Numbered from the stretch's first letter, positions 1 to 8,265 are shown. The stretch: DNA of 64,000 nt from Bog-756 sp049517675 (GCA_049517675.1 JBEKRV010000016.1:4277-68276); one strand, 5' to 3'. The notes: generated from the letters alone by a model not told the origin. Numbers and translations: made by a program.

Positions 1-1075
1 CCACCCGGCCGTGGTAGATCATCAGCTCGTTGTTCGAGACCTGCACGTAGTACGCGTTGGTGTCGTACCAGCGGATGGCGAAGAAGGCGCCGTAGACGAT
101 GGCGGCCAGGATCACCACGAACAGCAGGGTGCGGACGGTGACGAGGCGGCGCCCGCGGGCCTCCCGCCTGGCCTTGCGCCTGGCCCGCCACCGGTCGCGC
201 CACTTCGGCTTGAGGGGCTCCGGCCCGGGAAGGGCCTCCACCGGTCCGGCGACATCCGGGTCCGGGTCCGACGGGGCCTCGTCGGCAGCCGTCTTGAAGT
301 CCGGGGCGACCGCGGCCACCGCCTCCTCGGCGGGTATCTCCTCCTCGTCGCCATCGCCCCGCACGACGTCGACGACGACGACGGTGATGTTGTCGCTCCC
401 TCCGTGGGTCCGAGCCGCCCGGACCAGCAGGTCCGCGGCCACCTGGGGGTCGGGCACGGTGGCCAGCACCTCGGCGATCTGGGGCTCGTCGAGTTCGTTG
501 GTCAATCCGTCGCTGCACAGGAGGAAGCGGTCGCCCCGGGTCGGCTGGATGCGCCACAGGTCGACGGACACGTCTTCGGCCACGCCGAGGGCCCGGGTCA
601 GAATGTGCCGGTGGGGGTGGACGGCGGCCTCGGACTCGCTGATCTCGCCGCTGCGGACCATCTCCTCGGCCAGGCTGTGGTCGACGGTGATCTGGGAGAG
701 CTCGCCGTCGTGGAACCGGTAGGACCGCGAGTCGCCCACGTTGACCAGGGCGATCACGTCCCGGCCGTCCTCGTTGACGAGGGCGGCAGCCGTCATCGTG
801 GTGCCCATCCCCCGAAGCTCCGGGTTGTCCAGGCTGTGCTCGTAGACGACCGCGTTGGCCTCCGACACCGCCTCGGACAGTCCCGCGCCGGTGGGCTTGG
901 TCCGGAAGGCGACGGTCAGGGTGTCGACGGCCAGGCGGGCGGCGACCTCGCCGCCGGCGTGGCCGCCCATGCCGTCGGCCACGGCGAACAGGGTGCCCGT
1001 CTCGACGGCAAGGTCCTGGTTGACGGAACGGACGAGGCCGGTGTCGGTCGCCGATCCGGAGCGGAGCAACGTCAT
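1..1075 (-). CDS. pstP: PP2C-family Ser/Thr protein phosphatase, 3' end outside window
   Basis: Dephosphorylates Ser/Thr-phosphoproteins, in actinobacteria typically PknA/PknB and their cell-wall targets, at the inner membrane. All PP2C metal and phosphate motifs are visible: RSVNQD near residue 20, VADGMGGHAGG near 30-40, VNVGDSRSY near 93, CSDGLTNEL near 170 and SDNITVVVV near 200. After an acidic, proline-rich linker and an Arg/Lys-rich patch there is one membrane helix (about residues 320-340), followed by an extracytoplasmic part that runs off the left edge, the layout of mycobacterial PstP. The ATG at 1075 lies one base after the fhaB stop, so the two are cotranscribed and probably coupled. 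The protein is incomplete here (about 358 residues visible). In relatives rodA, pbpA, pknA and pknB follow; that is expected but outside the window. Confidence 0.93.
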   Translation of the reverse strand, partial: MTLLRSGSATDTGLVRSVNQDLAVETGTLFAVADGMGGHAGGEVAARLAVDTLTVAFRTKPTGAGLSEAVSEANAVVYEHSLDNPELRGMGTTMTAAALVNEDGRDVIALVNVGDSRSYRFHDGELSQITVDHSLAEEMVRSGEISESEAAVHPHRHILTRALGVAEDVSVDLWRIQPTRGDRFLLCSDGLTNELDEPQIAEVLATVPDPQVAADLLVRAARTHGGSDNITVVVVDVVRGDGDEEEIPAEEAVAAVAPDFKTAADEAPSDPDPDVAGPVEALPGPEPLKPKWRDRWRARRKARREARGRRLVTVRTLLFVVILAAIVYGAFFAIRWYDTNAYYVQVSNNELMIYHGRV

Positions 1076-1076
1076 G

Positions 1077-1568
1077 TCAGCGCCCGACCTCGAACACGGT
1101 GCCGCCGACCTGCAGGAGATCACCCTTCTGCAGTTTCGTCCGCTCCTGGATCCGCACGGTGTTCACCCACGTACCGTTCGTGGAGTTCAGGTCCTCGGCC
1201 CACAGGTCGCCATCGAGGCGGAACAGGCGGGCGTGCAGGTTCGAGGCATACGAGTCGTAATCGATGGGGACGCCGCAGCCCGGGGCCCGACCGACCGTGA
1301 CCTCCTCGCCGACGTCGTACACGCGACCGGACTGGTCGTCGGGGCGGATCACGTGCAGTCGCAATTGGCGGCGGCGCTTGCCGTCCACGACGGGGTCGAC
1401 GTCCCTGCCCCGACGACGCTTCCGCTTGAGGGGGCGGACCTCGACCCAGACAGCGCGGACCACCCACATGAAGAACAGCCAGAGGAGCACGATGACGCCG
1501 AATTCGAGCACCCTGAGCAGGGGGGCGTTGTCGATGGGTGCGGCGGCTGACGCGATGAGCTGGATCAA
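1077..1568 (-). CDS. fhaB: FHA-domain membrane-anchored protein (FhaB/FipA type)
   Basis: A 163-residue phosphothreonine-binding adaptor. Residues 18-42 form one hydrophobic helix (LLRVLEFGVIVLLWLFFMWV), followed by a basic linker (KRKRRRGR). The C-terminal forkhead-associated domain occupies about residues 85-163, with the signatures VTVGRAPGCGVPID, SNLHARLF and DLNSTNGTWVN. In actinobacteria FhaB is a substrate of PknA/PknB and links kinase signalling to peptidoglycan synthesis and division. It sits between fhaA and pstP on the same strand, 16 bases after fhaA and 1 base before pstP, which is the canonical order. Length and topology match the family. Confidence 0.92.
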   Translation of the reverse strand: MIQLIASAAAPIDNAPLLRVLEFGVIVLLWLFFMWVVRAVWVEVRPLKRKRRRGRDVDPVVDGKRRRQLRLHVIRPDDQSGRVYDVGEEVTVGRAPGCGVPIDYDSYASNLHARLFRLDGDLWAEDLNSTNGTWVNTVRIQERTKLQKGDLLQVGGTVFEVGR

Positions 1569-1584
1569 GGTCGGGTGCCGGAGC

Positions 1585-2241
1585 TCACGAAGTCTCGAAG
1601 CGGAGCACGGTGGTGCCGATCACGATCTGGTCGCCATCGTTCAGCACCCGCTCACGGACGGTGGCCCCGTTGACCCGGGTGCCGTTGGTCGAGTTCAGGT
1701 CGACCACGACCACGTCGTTCCCCGACCTGCGGATCTCGGCGTGGCGACGGCTCGCGTTGGGATCGTTGATCACGATCGTGCTCTCGGGCAGACGCCCGAT
1801 GGTGATGGGCTCGGGGCCGAGCACCACCCGCATGCCGTCGGCGAGCAGTACCGAGGCGGCCGGCAGGCCCGACGGGCCCTCGTGGACGTCCGAGACCACG
1901 GCGAAACGGCCGCAGCGTTGGCGGGGATCCTCGACGACCGACACGGTGACGGGGCCCACGAAGACGTACTCCTCGGTCCGGGCGTGCTCCCGGGCCGCCT
2001 CCTCGAGCTCGCGCACCAGGGCGTCCAGGAAGCTCTCGAACCGGTCGAAATCCGGGGCCGACAGATGCACGACGAATGCGTTGGGCGCGATGAGACCGTG
2101 TACGCCCAAGCGTCGCTTGAGGTCCATCTCCCTGGTCACCCGGCGACCGATCTCCACGGGATGCAATTCGCCTCGGAAGGCCTTGGAGAGAGTACCGTCC
2201 ACCATGCGCTCGAGGCGCCCTTCGAACTTCTGAAGTCCCAT
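1585..2241 (-). CDS. fhaA: FHA-domain protein with FhaA N-terminal domain
   Basis: A 218-residue protein with two parts. Residues 1-115 match the FhaA/DUF3662 N-terminal domain (starting MGLQKFEGRLERMVDG and containing HPVEIGRRVTREMD). A C-terminal FHA domain covers about residues 140-218 (ITIGRLPESTIVINDP, SRRHAEI, DLNSTNGTRVNG). The long disordered linker of mycobacterial FhaA is almost absent, so this is a compact version. FhaA binds phosphorylated partners such as the MviN pseudokinase domain and restrains peptidoglycan synthesis (family knowledge). It is the first gene of the fhaA-fhaB-pstP operon. An inverted repeat lies 24 bases before the ATG. Confidence 0.92.
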   Translation of the reverse strand: MGLQKFEGRLERMVDGTLSKAFRGELHPVEIGRRVTREMDLKRRLGVHGLIAPNAFVVHLSAPDFDRFESFLDALVRELEEAAREHARTEEYVFVGPVTVSVVEDPRQRCGRFAVVSDVHEGPSGLPAASVLLADGMRVVLGPEPITIGRLPESTIVINDPNASRRHAEIRRSGNDVVVVDLNSTNGTRVNGATVRERVLNDGDQIVIGTTVLRFETS

Positions 2242-2264
2242 GTCGGCGTCAGCCTACCGGTGTC

Positions 2265-2283
2265 TACCCCCTGGTAGGGGGTA
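2265..2283. promoter_or_regulatory. 19-bp inverted repeat resembling a CsoR-type operator
   Basis: TACCCCC and GGGGGTA form perfect 7-base arms around TGGTA, just upstream of fhaA. The G/C-tract arms flanked by TA look like copper-sensing CsoR (DUF156) operators, but no copper gene is visible nearby. It could equally be a hairpin in the fhaA leader. The palindrome is directly seen; the regulator is inference. Confidence 0.4.
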
Positions 2284-2388
2284 CGGGAAGCGTATCTGCC
2301 GCCCGTCACGGGCGGTCGGCGGCCCGATCGGACGGGTGGGACGCGGATTCCGGGGCCGGGAACATCAGGTAGCCTCTACCGGTCGCTC

Positions 2389-2472
<84 letters not shown>

Positions 2473-2624
2473 CTCCTGTGATGTGTTGTGGGATCCACGA
2501 CGAACCCCCTGATCATGTACCCAGACGGACGGACCGCCGCCTCAGCCTCACCGGGCTCATTCGCGAACTCCGAGCACCTTCAGCCCGGCCCCGGCGGCGT
2601 GGGCCGGCGGCAACCGCAGGGGTC

Positions 2625-2652
2625 TTGACGCTCTCGGAACCCGTGATGTAAT
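2625..2652 (+). promoter_or_regulatory. Promoter of the phosphoesterase gene, leaderless type
   Basis: TTGACG (2625-2630), a 16-base spacer, then TGTAAT (2647-2652). Transcription starting about seven bases later would begin at or next to the ATG at 2658/2661. No Shine-Dalgarno sequence lies upstream, so a leaderless mRNA is expected. Confidence 0.55.
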
Positions 2653-2657
2653 GGCCA

Positions 2658-4067
2658 ATGATGAGCGCGGATCGAGCCTGGTCCAGACGGCAGATCCTCC
2701 AGGGGGCGCTCGGGGTGGGTGCAGCGGCCATCGGTGTCAGCGCCTGCACGACCGAAGGCCTGTCCTCGGGTGCGAAGGCGCCCGCTGCGCCGGCATCGCA
2801 CCTGCCGCCCCGCTCCCAGTGGCGCCACCCCGGATCCCTGCCCTTCCCGAACCTGCCGGAGGGCACCGACACGCTGCCTCAGATCGAGCACATCGTCGTC
2901 GTGATGCAGGAGAACCATTCGTTCGACAACTACCTCGGGATGCTCGGTCGGGGCGACGGGTTCGCCCTCGACCGCCATGGTCGTCCGACGAACACGAACC
3001 CGGACCCCACGGGCGGCTCCGTGCGCGCCTTCCGCGAGACGGAGACGTGCCAGGCCGGCAACGTCACCCAGACCTGGGACGCCAGCCACATCCAGTACGG
3101 GCGGGGCCGCAATGACGGGTTCATCGGACCCGACAGCAGCAGCGACTGGTCGATGGCGTACTACACGGGCGAGGAGATCCCCTTCTACCACTCGCTGGCC
3201 AGCACGTTCCCCGTCTGCGACCGCTACTTCTGCTCGGTGCTGGCACAGACCTACCCGAACCGCCGCTTCCTGCTGGCCGGAACGGCCTTCGGACTGATCG
3301 CCACCGTGGACTCGTCCATCAACGGAATCCCTCCCAACGGAACCGTATTCGACCGTCTCGACGCCCACGGCATCAGCTGGGCGAGCTACGCCTCCGACGT
3401 GTCCTTCCTCTATGTGATCTCCGACATCGTGAAGAAGAACCCGAGCCGGATGAAGACGCTCGACCAGTTTCATGCCGACGCCAGGGCGGGCACGCTGCCG
3501 GCGGTCTCGTACGTCGACCCCGACCTTCTGACGGGCACCGAGGAGAATCCCCAGGACCTCTCACTCGGCGAGCACTTCGTCTCCACGGTGGTCGACTCGT
3601 TGCTCAACAGCCCGGCATGGGACCGAACCTTGTTCGTGTGGACCTATGACGAGCACGGCGGCTACTACGACCACGTTCCGCCCCCGCCGGCGATCCCGCC
3701 CGACGACATCCCGCCCGACCTCGGTCCGACCGATCAGCCCGGTGGGTACGATCGTTACGGCTTCCGGGTCCCGACCGTGGTGATGTCTCCGTACAGCAAG
3801 CCCCACTTCGTGTCCCACACCGTGTACGACCACACGTCGGTACTGAAGACGATCGAACGCAAGTGGAACCTCCCTGCGATGACCTACCGGGATGCGAACG
3901 CCAACGACCTGCTCGACTGCCTCGACCTCGGTCACCGCGCCTTCGCCGATCCTCCGATCCTGACCGCTCCGGGGAACCCCACGGGCATCTCCCGGTGCGA
4001 GCCACCACCCACCAGCGAGCAGCCGCCCCTGGCGGCCTTCCTGAAGACCCCCAGAACATCGGTCTGA
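2658..4067 (+). CDS. Tat-exported lipoprotein phosphoesterase (phospholipase C / acid phosphatase family)
   Basis: A 469-residue member of the phosphoesterase family that includes bacterial phospholipase C and AcpA-like phosphatases; it should hydrolyse phosphate esters outside the membrane. The N-terminus has a twin-arginine motif (SRRQIL, residues 9-14), a hydrophobic stretch and a lipobox-like VSAC with Cys30, so Tat export followed by lipid anchoring is likely. The family hallmark VVVMQENHSFDNYLG lies at residues 80-94. Further metal-site motifs are TYPNRRFLLAG near 200, TYDEHGGYYDHV near 330 and YDHTSVLKTIE near 393. Two adjacent ATGs (2658, 2661) are possible starts; both fit a leaderless transcript. 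Whether the substrate is a phospholipid or another phosphate ester cannot be told from sequence. Confidence 0.9.
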   Translation: MMSADRAWSRRQILQGALGVGAAAIGVSACTTEGLSSGAKAPAAPASHLPPRSQWRHPGSLPFPNLPEGTDTLPQIEHIVVVMQENHSFDNYLGMLGRGDGFALDRHGRPTNTNPDPTGGSVRAFRETETCQAGNVTQTWDASHIQYGRGRNDGFIGPDSSSDWSMAYYTGEEIPFYHSLASTFPVCDRYFCSVLAQTYPNRRFLLAGTAFGLIATVDSSINGIPPNGTVFDRLDAHGISWASYASDVSFLYVISDIVKKNPSRMKTLDQFHADARAGTLPAVSYVDPDLLTGTEENPQDLSLGEHFVSTVVDSLLNSPAWDRTLFVWTYDEHGGYYDHVPPPPAIPPDDIPPDLGPTDQPGGYDRYGFRVPTVVMSPYSKPHFVSHTVYDHTSVLKTIERKWNLPAMTYRDANANDLLDCLDLGHRAFADPPILTAPGNPTGISRCEPPPTSEQPPLAAFLKTPRTSV

Positions 4068-4239
4068 CTTCACACCGACGAATCGACACCTCATCCACGT
4101 GTCCGATGAAGCTCGCCGGACAGGCTGCGGGCGGCGGGATCCGAGGAGGTGGCCCAGCGCATGGCGACCGAGTCAGGGACCTCCCGGTCAGCCGCTCCAC
4201 GGCCCTGGTTCCCGCCGGACCGAAAAGGTCCAATGGCTC

Positions 4240-4268
4240 TTGGTCCACGGCGGAGGCTCGCTGACACT
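4240..4268 (+). promoter_or_regulatory. Promoter of the 4276 gene, leaderless type
   Basis: TTGGTC (4240-4245), 17-base spacer, GACACT (4263-4268). The ATG at 4276 is seven bases after the -10 box, so the transcript should start at the initiation codon. Confidence 0.5.
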
Positions 4269-4275
4269 GTGACCT

Positions 4276-5100
4276 ATGATCCGAGAGTCGACCCGCGCTC
4301 GCCGCCACCGTCGTCGGTGGCCGTGGGTACTCGGCGCGGTGGTCCTGGTCGCCGGGGCCGGGGTGCTCGTGTTCGTCCTGACCGCGAACCGGGCAAAGCC
4401 GGTGTCCTTGTACCAGGCCGAGAGCCGGCTGGGGAACGGCCGACTCGGTACCCCGGGCTCGGCCCGACCTGCGCCGGGGGTCTACCAGTACACCGGATCG
4501 GGAACCGAACAGCTGTCCTTGCCGCCTCTGTCCCAGGCCGAAGGGCCCTCGCTCCCCGGCACGGTGACGCTGCAAGGCTCCAACTGCTGGCTCTTCAGGA
4601 TCGACTACAGCACCCATCACTGGCAGACATGGAACTACTGCCGCCACGGGAGCGACCTCTGGGAAGCCGGTGGGCAGACCTGGCAGCTGTGGTCGGTCGG
4701 CCCGGTCAACGTCACCAATCTGAGCTCGTTCACGTGCGCTCCCGGCACCATGGCCCTGCCGGTCGATGCGGCCCCCGGCGAGCGCTGGCAGTCGCGGTGC
4801 ACCGGAACCAACACGTCGGTGAGCGGTACCACGACGAGCGCCGGCCCGTACAAGTTCATCGGGCTCGACACCATCCGGGTCGGTAGGACACCCGTGACCG
4901 CCGCCCAATTCCTGCGCCTACGAACGGACTCGGGAGCGCAGAAGGGTACCGAGCGCTCCGAGGTGTGGTTCAGCACGAGCACCGGCCTTCCGCTACGGGT
5001 GCAGCAACAGATCAAGCTCACGACCGCCACTCCGTTCGGGACGTCCACCTACACCCAGAACGGCGTCTTCACGCTCGCATCCCTGGCTCCCCACCACTGA
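4276..5100 (+). CDS. Membrane-anchored extracytoplasmic protein of unknown function
   Basis: I do not recognise this 274-residue protein. An Arg/His-rich N-terminus (RARRHRRRWPW) is followed by one membrane helix (about residues 17-37, WVLGAVVLVAGAGVLVFVLT), then an extracytoplasmic domain rich in Thr, Ser and Gly. Four cysteines (in SNCWLF, WNYCRHG, FTCAPG and SRCTG) could form two disulfides. The chain ends in beta-like, Thr-rich segments. It is preceded by a leaderless-type promoter and no Shine-Dalgarno sequence. It lies between the exported phosphoesterase and a TPR lipoprotein, all on the same strand, which suggests a cell-envelope role but does not prove one. The predicted topology is well supported; the function is unknown. 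Confidence 0.8.
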   Translation: MIRESTRARRHRRRWPWVLGAVVLVAGAGVLVFVLTANRAKPVSLYQAESRLGNGRLGTPGSARPAPGVYQYTGSGTEQLSLPPLSQAEGPSLPGTVTLQGSNCWLFRIDYSTHHWQTWNYCRHGSDLWEAGGQTWQLWSVGPVNVTNLSSFTCAPGTMALPVDAAPGERWQSRCTGTNTSVSGTTTSAGPYKFIGLDTIRVGRTPVTAAQFLRLRTDSGAQKGTERSEVWFSTSTGLPLRVQQQIKLTTATPFGTSTYTQNGVFTLASLAPHH

Positions 5101-5160
5101 TCCGTCACACCGCCGACCGGGACTAGATTTCGTGGCGACACACACCGTTACGGGGGCCAT

Positions 5161-5763
5161 ATGTCCGCCGACGAGGGATCCCAGATCGAGACCGCCCGAC
5201 GTGCACCTCCCCGGACCCCCGGCCGCCCGCGCTGGGGACCGGCGGGACTCGCCGTCGTCGCCGTCTTCGGGACCCTCGTAGCCGCATGCTCGTCGGCGGC
5301 CGCTCCGAAGCCTTCGGGTACCGATGCCACGTTCAACTCGGCGGTCGCCGCCGAGAAGAACGGTGACCGGGCGCTGGCGGTCGCCGACTTCCTCGCCGTG
5401 GTCAAGGCGGACCCCCGCAACACCTACGCGTGGTACGACCTCGGCGTCATCGCCGACCAGGTCGCGCAGCCGGCCGCCGCCGAAGCCGACTACCGGCGAT
5501 CGCTCGGGACCGACCCGGGCTTCGTCCCGGCGCTCTACAACCTGGCCGTCATCGAGGCGCCGGATGCGCCGGCAGTGGCCGCGCAACTCTACGAGCGAGC
5601 GGTCCGGGCCGAGCCCCGGGACGCCGACGCGCACCTGAACCTTGGCCTCGTCCTGAAGACGCTCGGACACACGACGGTCGGCGACGCGCAGATCGCCACT
5701 GCCCTACGACTCGATCCGTCCCTGTCCGGTCGGGTGGCGCCCGACGTGACCCCCGGTTCATGA
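5161..5763 (+). CDS. TPR-repeat lipoprotein
   Basis: A 200-residue secreted protein. After a basic, proline-rich leader there is a hydrophobic segment (GLAVVAVFGTLVAACSS) ending in a lipobox-like VAAC (Cys43), so lipid anchoring is likely. About residues 55-185 form three to four tetratricopeptide repeats (AVAAEKNGDRALAVADF, YAWYDLGVIADQVAQPAAAE, LYNLAVIEAPDAPAVAAQLY, AHLNLGLVLKTLGHTTVGD), a protein-binding scaffold. A G-rich Shine-Dalgarno stretch (GGGGG) is five bases before the ATG, and a TAGATT -10-like box sits at 5124-5129. The stop overlaps the start of the following glycosyltransferase (ATGA), so the two are coupled and probably work together in modifying an envelope component. Confidence 0.85.
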   Translation: MSADEGSQIETARRAPPRTPGRPRWGPAGLAVVAVFGTLVAACSSAAAPKPSGTDATFNSAVAAEKNGDRALAVADFLAVVKADPRNTYAWYDLGVIADQVAQPAAAEADYRRSLGTDPGFVPALYNLAVIEAPDAPAVAAQLYERAVRAEPRDADAHLNLGLVLKTLGHTTVGDAQIATALRLDPSLSGRVAPDVTPGS

Positions 5764-6896
5764 GCCCGGCGAGAACAACGGTCGGACTCGCCATGATCGT
5801 GAAGGACGAGGAGCTGACCCTCCCCCGTCTGGCGACGAGCCTCGCGGGCCAGATCGACCATTGGACCATCGTCGATACCGGAAGCACCGATGGGACCGTC
5901 GACCTCGCCGGGGAGGTGTTCCGCGGGATACCCGGGCAGGTGATCCGTGACGAGTGGCGTGGCTACGGTCCGTCGCGCAACGTCGCCCTCGACGCCGCCC
6001 GCCCGCATACGGACTGGATCCTCACGCTCGATGCCGACGAGACCGTCGACGGGGAGATCGAGCGGGACGTCCCCCCCGAGTGCGACGCCGTCGAAGCGGA
6101 GTGCCGGTTCGACCCGTTGCGCTACTGGATCACCCGGATGGTGCGGGCCGATGCCGACTGGCGATGGTTCGGGCGGGCCCACGAGTTCCTGGCCCGGGTC
6201 GACCAGGAGAGTGTGCCGTTCCGCACCGGGCGCTTCGTCGTCGATCACCACGCCGACGGGGGGAACCGGGCCACCAAGTTGGAGCGCGAGCTCGCCCTCC
6301 TCCGTGCCGACCACCTCGACGACCCCGCCGACCAGCGGACGCTCTTCTACCTGGCCCGGACCTACGAGGACATGGGCGAGGCGGCGCGGGCCGCGACCTG
6401 GTACCGCAGGCGCGCCGAGGCGGGGGGCTGGGAAGAAGAGACCTGGTACGCCACGTGGCGACTCGGCCTCTGCCTGCTGGCCGCCGGGCGGGTGGACGAG
6501 GGCTGCGGAGTGCTGTGGACCAGTTGGGGGCGACGCCGGTGGCGCGCCGAACCCCTGTGGACCCTCGCACAGCACTACCGGTCGACCGGCCAGTGGCAGC
6601 TGTGCGCCGAAGTGTGCCGGTTGGCCCGCCAACACTGTGACGTGGGGATGGATCATCCGGTGACGGAGTGCCGCGGTGACCGCCTCTTCGTGCACGTCGA
6701 CGTCTACCGCTGGAGAATGGCCTACGAGGAGTCGATCTGCTCGTACTACGTCGGTGCCCACGAGCGGGGTCTCGAGATCACCGACGCACTCCTCTCATTG
6801 GCGGATCTCCCGCCCGCGATCGCGCAGAACGTCCGCGACAACCGCGCCTTCTACGTCGACCACCCCCGGGTTCCACCCGATGGACCGTCCTCCTGA
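5760..6896 (+). CDS. Family 2 glycosyltransferase with C-terminal TPR-like region
   Basis: A 378-residue GT-A fold enzyme. The nucleotide-sugar site begins LAMIVKDEELTLPR (residues 10-23), followed by VDTGSTDGT (about 40-48) and the metal-binding ILTLDADETVDGE (about 82-94). This is the WaaE/KdtX-like branch of GT2, which adds a sugar to an envelope or protein acceptor. From about residue 185 the chain changes to helical repeats (FYLARTYEDMGEAARAATWY, WRLGLCLLAAGRVDEG, LAQHYRSTGQWQLCAEV) resembling tetratricopeptide repeats. The ATG at 5760 overlaps the stop of the upstream TPR lipoprotein, deciding this start over longer readings. A cytoplasmic site of action is expected, as no signal peptide is seen. 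Donor and acceptor are unknown. Confidence 0.9.
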   Translation: MSPARTTVGLAMIVKDEELTLPRLATSLAGQIDHWTIVDTGSTDGTVDLAGEVFRGIPGQVIRDEWRGYGPSRNVALDAARPHTDWILTLDADETVDGEIERDVPPECDAVEAECRFDPLRYWITRMVRADADWRWFGRAHEFLARVDQESVPFRTGRFVVDHHADGGNRATKLERELALLRADHLDDPADQRTLFYLARTYEDMGEAARAATWYRRRAEAGGWEEETWYATWRLGLCLLAAGRVDEGCGVLWTSWGRRRWRAEPLWTLAQHYRSTGQWQLCAEVCRLARQHCDVGMDHPVTECRGDRLFVHVDVYRWRMAYEESICSYYVGAHERGLEITDALLSLADLPPAIAQNVRDNRAFYVDHPRVPPDGPSS

Positions 6897-7061
6897 CCGT
6901 CGACCTGACGGAATGGTCAGCTGTCCAGTCGACGGCCGGCGCTCCCTCGGCTCTCCGGCGTCGCAGCCACCGTTGGGGCGCAACCCGCGGTGCGCGTGTC
7001 GGTCATCGACATCTGGGCCCTGATCGACGCTCACGAGCGACATTCCTCCGGTCCGCGACCC

Positions 7062-7090
7062 TTGTCGCGGAGGGCGTCCGGGCTTACATT
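7062..7090 (+). promoter_or_regulatory. Promoter of the collagen-like gene
   Basis: TTGTCG (7062-7067), exactly 17 bases, TACATT (7085-7090). A start near 7097 would give a leader of about 40 bases containing the GGAGGA Shine-Dalgarno sequence before the ATG at 7138. Confidence 0.45.
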
Positions 7091-7137
7091 GGACGATGGT
7101 GCCCTTCACGGGGATCCGGACGTACTGGAGGAAGCCG

Positions 7138-8265
7138 ATGGCAACCCGTTCCGTGCACAGGACCATCCGTCGAAACCGGCAGCTCACCCTCCGGCGCCAG
7201 TGGTGGTCGTATCGGATCTCGGGAGTGGCAGCTGGCGCGGCGGTGATGAGCGGGCTGCTCGCCGGAGGCGTTCCGGGTGTCGCCGCCGCCAGTACCGGAC
7301 TCTCCTTGCGGGCGGAGACGCCGGGCGGGTCCGGCTATTGGCTCGTGACGGCGCAGGGGGCCGTCTACGCGTTCGGGGCGGCCCGCTACTACGGTGGAAT
7401 GCTCGGCACGCCGATCACCGCGCCGATCGTCGCACTCGTCGCCTCACCCGGCGGGCAGGGCTACTGGCTCATCGGCCAGGACGGTGCCGTGTACGCATTC
7501 GGCGACGCTCAGTTCTTCGGCACACCGAAGACGGCGGGTGCGTCCCTGTCGTCGACCGTGGCCGGTGCAGCCGCTCTGCCGGCATCGGGGGGTGCAGGGC
7601 CGGCCGGGCCGACGGGAGCAGCTGGAGCGACCGGGGCGACGGGAGCGACCGGGGCGACCGGGCCGGTGGGCCCCATGGGGCTCGTGGGACCTACGGGGGC
7701 ACCAGGACCCCCGGGTCCGACGGGAGCGACGGGTCCGACGGGAGCTGTCGGGCCGACCGGGGCGACCGGGGCGACGGGAGCGACCGGACCGACGGGGCCG
7801 ACGGGAGCGACCGGGCCGACCGGGGCGACCGGGGCGACCGGCAGCGGCGTCTTCGCCGAGTTCTACGCGCTCATGCCCCCGGACAACTCCTCGACGATTG
7901 CACCGGGTAGCGACGTCCAGTTCCCTCTGGAGGGTCCGGTCGGCGGATCGTCGATCCTACCGATCACCTCGTCCACATTCGCACTGACCAACGTCGGCGC
8001 CTACGAAGTGACGTTCAACGTCGGAGTGACTGAGCCCGGCCAGTTGGAGCTGTCGCTCAACGGGGTCGAATTGGCCTACACGGTAGTGGGGCGCGCAACC
8101 GGAACCTCGCAGATCGTCGGCCAGAGCCTGGTCACGGTTTCAGCGCCGGATTCGGTCCTTGCAGTGGAGAACCCGAGTGCAGAGTCATTGCCGCTCACGG
8201 TCACCACCGATGCCGGGGGCGTACTGCCCGCCAGTGCCTCGTTGATCATCCAGCAGCTCGGGTGA
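7138..8265 (+). CDS. Secreted collagen-like protein with BclA-type C-terminal head
   Basis: A 375-residue surface protein in four parts. (1) A basic N-terminus and hydrophobic helix ending in AGGVPGVAAAS look like a signal peptide. (2) Two repeats of the GYWLV...VYAFG...YYG type (about residues 64-86 and 105-128) occur; such repeats are abundant in Acidimicrobiia. (3) Residues 154-234 are 27 uninterrupted Gly-X-Y triplets, 19 with Thr at Y (GAT and GPT), which should form a collagen triple helix. (4) Residues 238-375 (starting FAEFYALMPPDNSSTIAPG and containing TEPGQLELSLNGVELA and VVGRATGTSQIVGQSLV) closely resemble the C1q/TNF-like head of Bacillus BclA-type collagens. GGAGGA lies six bases before the ATG, favouring this start over 7096. 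The head domain is unusual for an actinobacterium and suggests transfer. Confidence 0.88.
   Translation: MATRSVHRTIRRNRQLTLRRQWWSYRISGVAAGAAVMSGLLAGGVPGVAAASTGLSLRAETPGGSGYWLVTAQGAVYAFGAARYYGGMLGTPITAPIVALVASPGGQGYWLIGQDGAVYAFGDAQFFGTPKTAGASLSSTVAGAAALPASGGAGPAGPTGAAGATGATGATGATGPVGPMGLVGPTGAPGPPGPTGATGPTGAVGPTGATGATGATGPTGPTGATGPTGATGATGSGVFAEFYALMPPDNSSTIAPGSDVQFPLEGPVGGSSILPITSSTFALTNVGAYEVTFNVGVTEPGQLELSLNGVELAYTVVGRATGTSQIVGQSLVTVSAPDSVLAVENPSAESLPLTVTTDAGGVLPASASLIIQQLG
7597..7839 (+). repeat. Gly-X-Y coding repeat (27 triplets)
   Basis: A 9-base periodic DNA repeat (GGG-GCG-ACC and GGG-CCG-ACG variants) encodes 27 consecutive collagen triplets. The near-identical units invite slippage, so repeat number probably varies between strains. 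Confidence 0.9.

Noticed and set aside
11..1300. 429-residue plus-strand open frame at the left edge
   Set aside because: Opposite the intact PP2C motifs of pstP and the FHA domain of fhaB; composition is that of a shadow.
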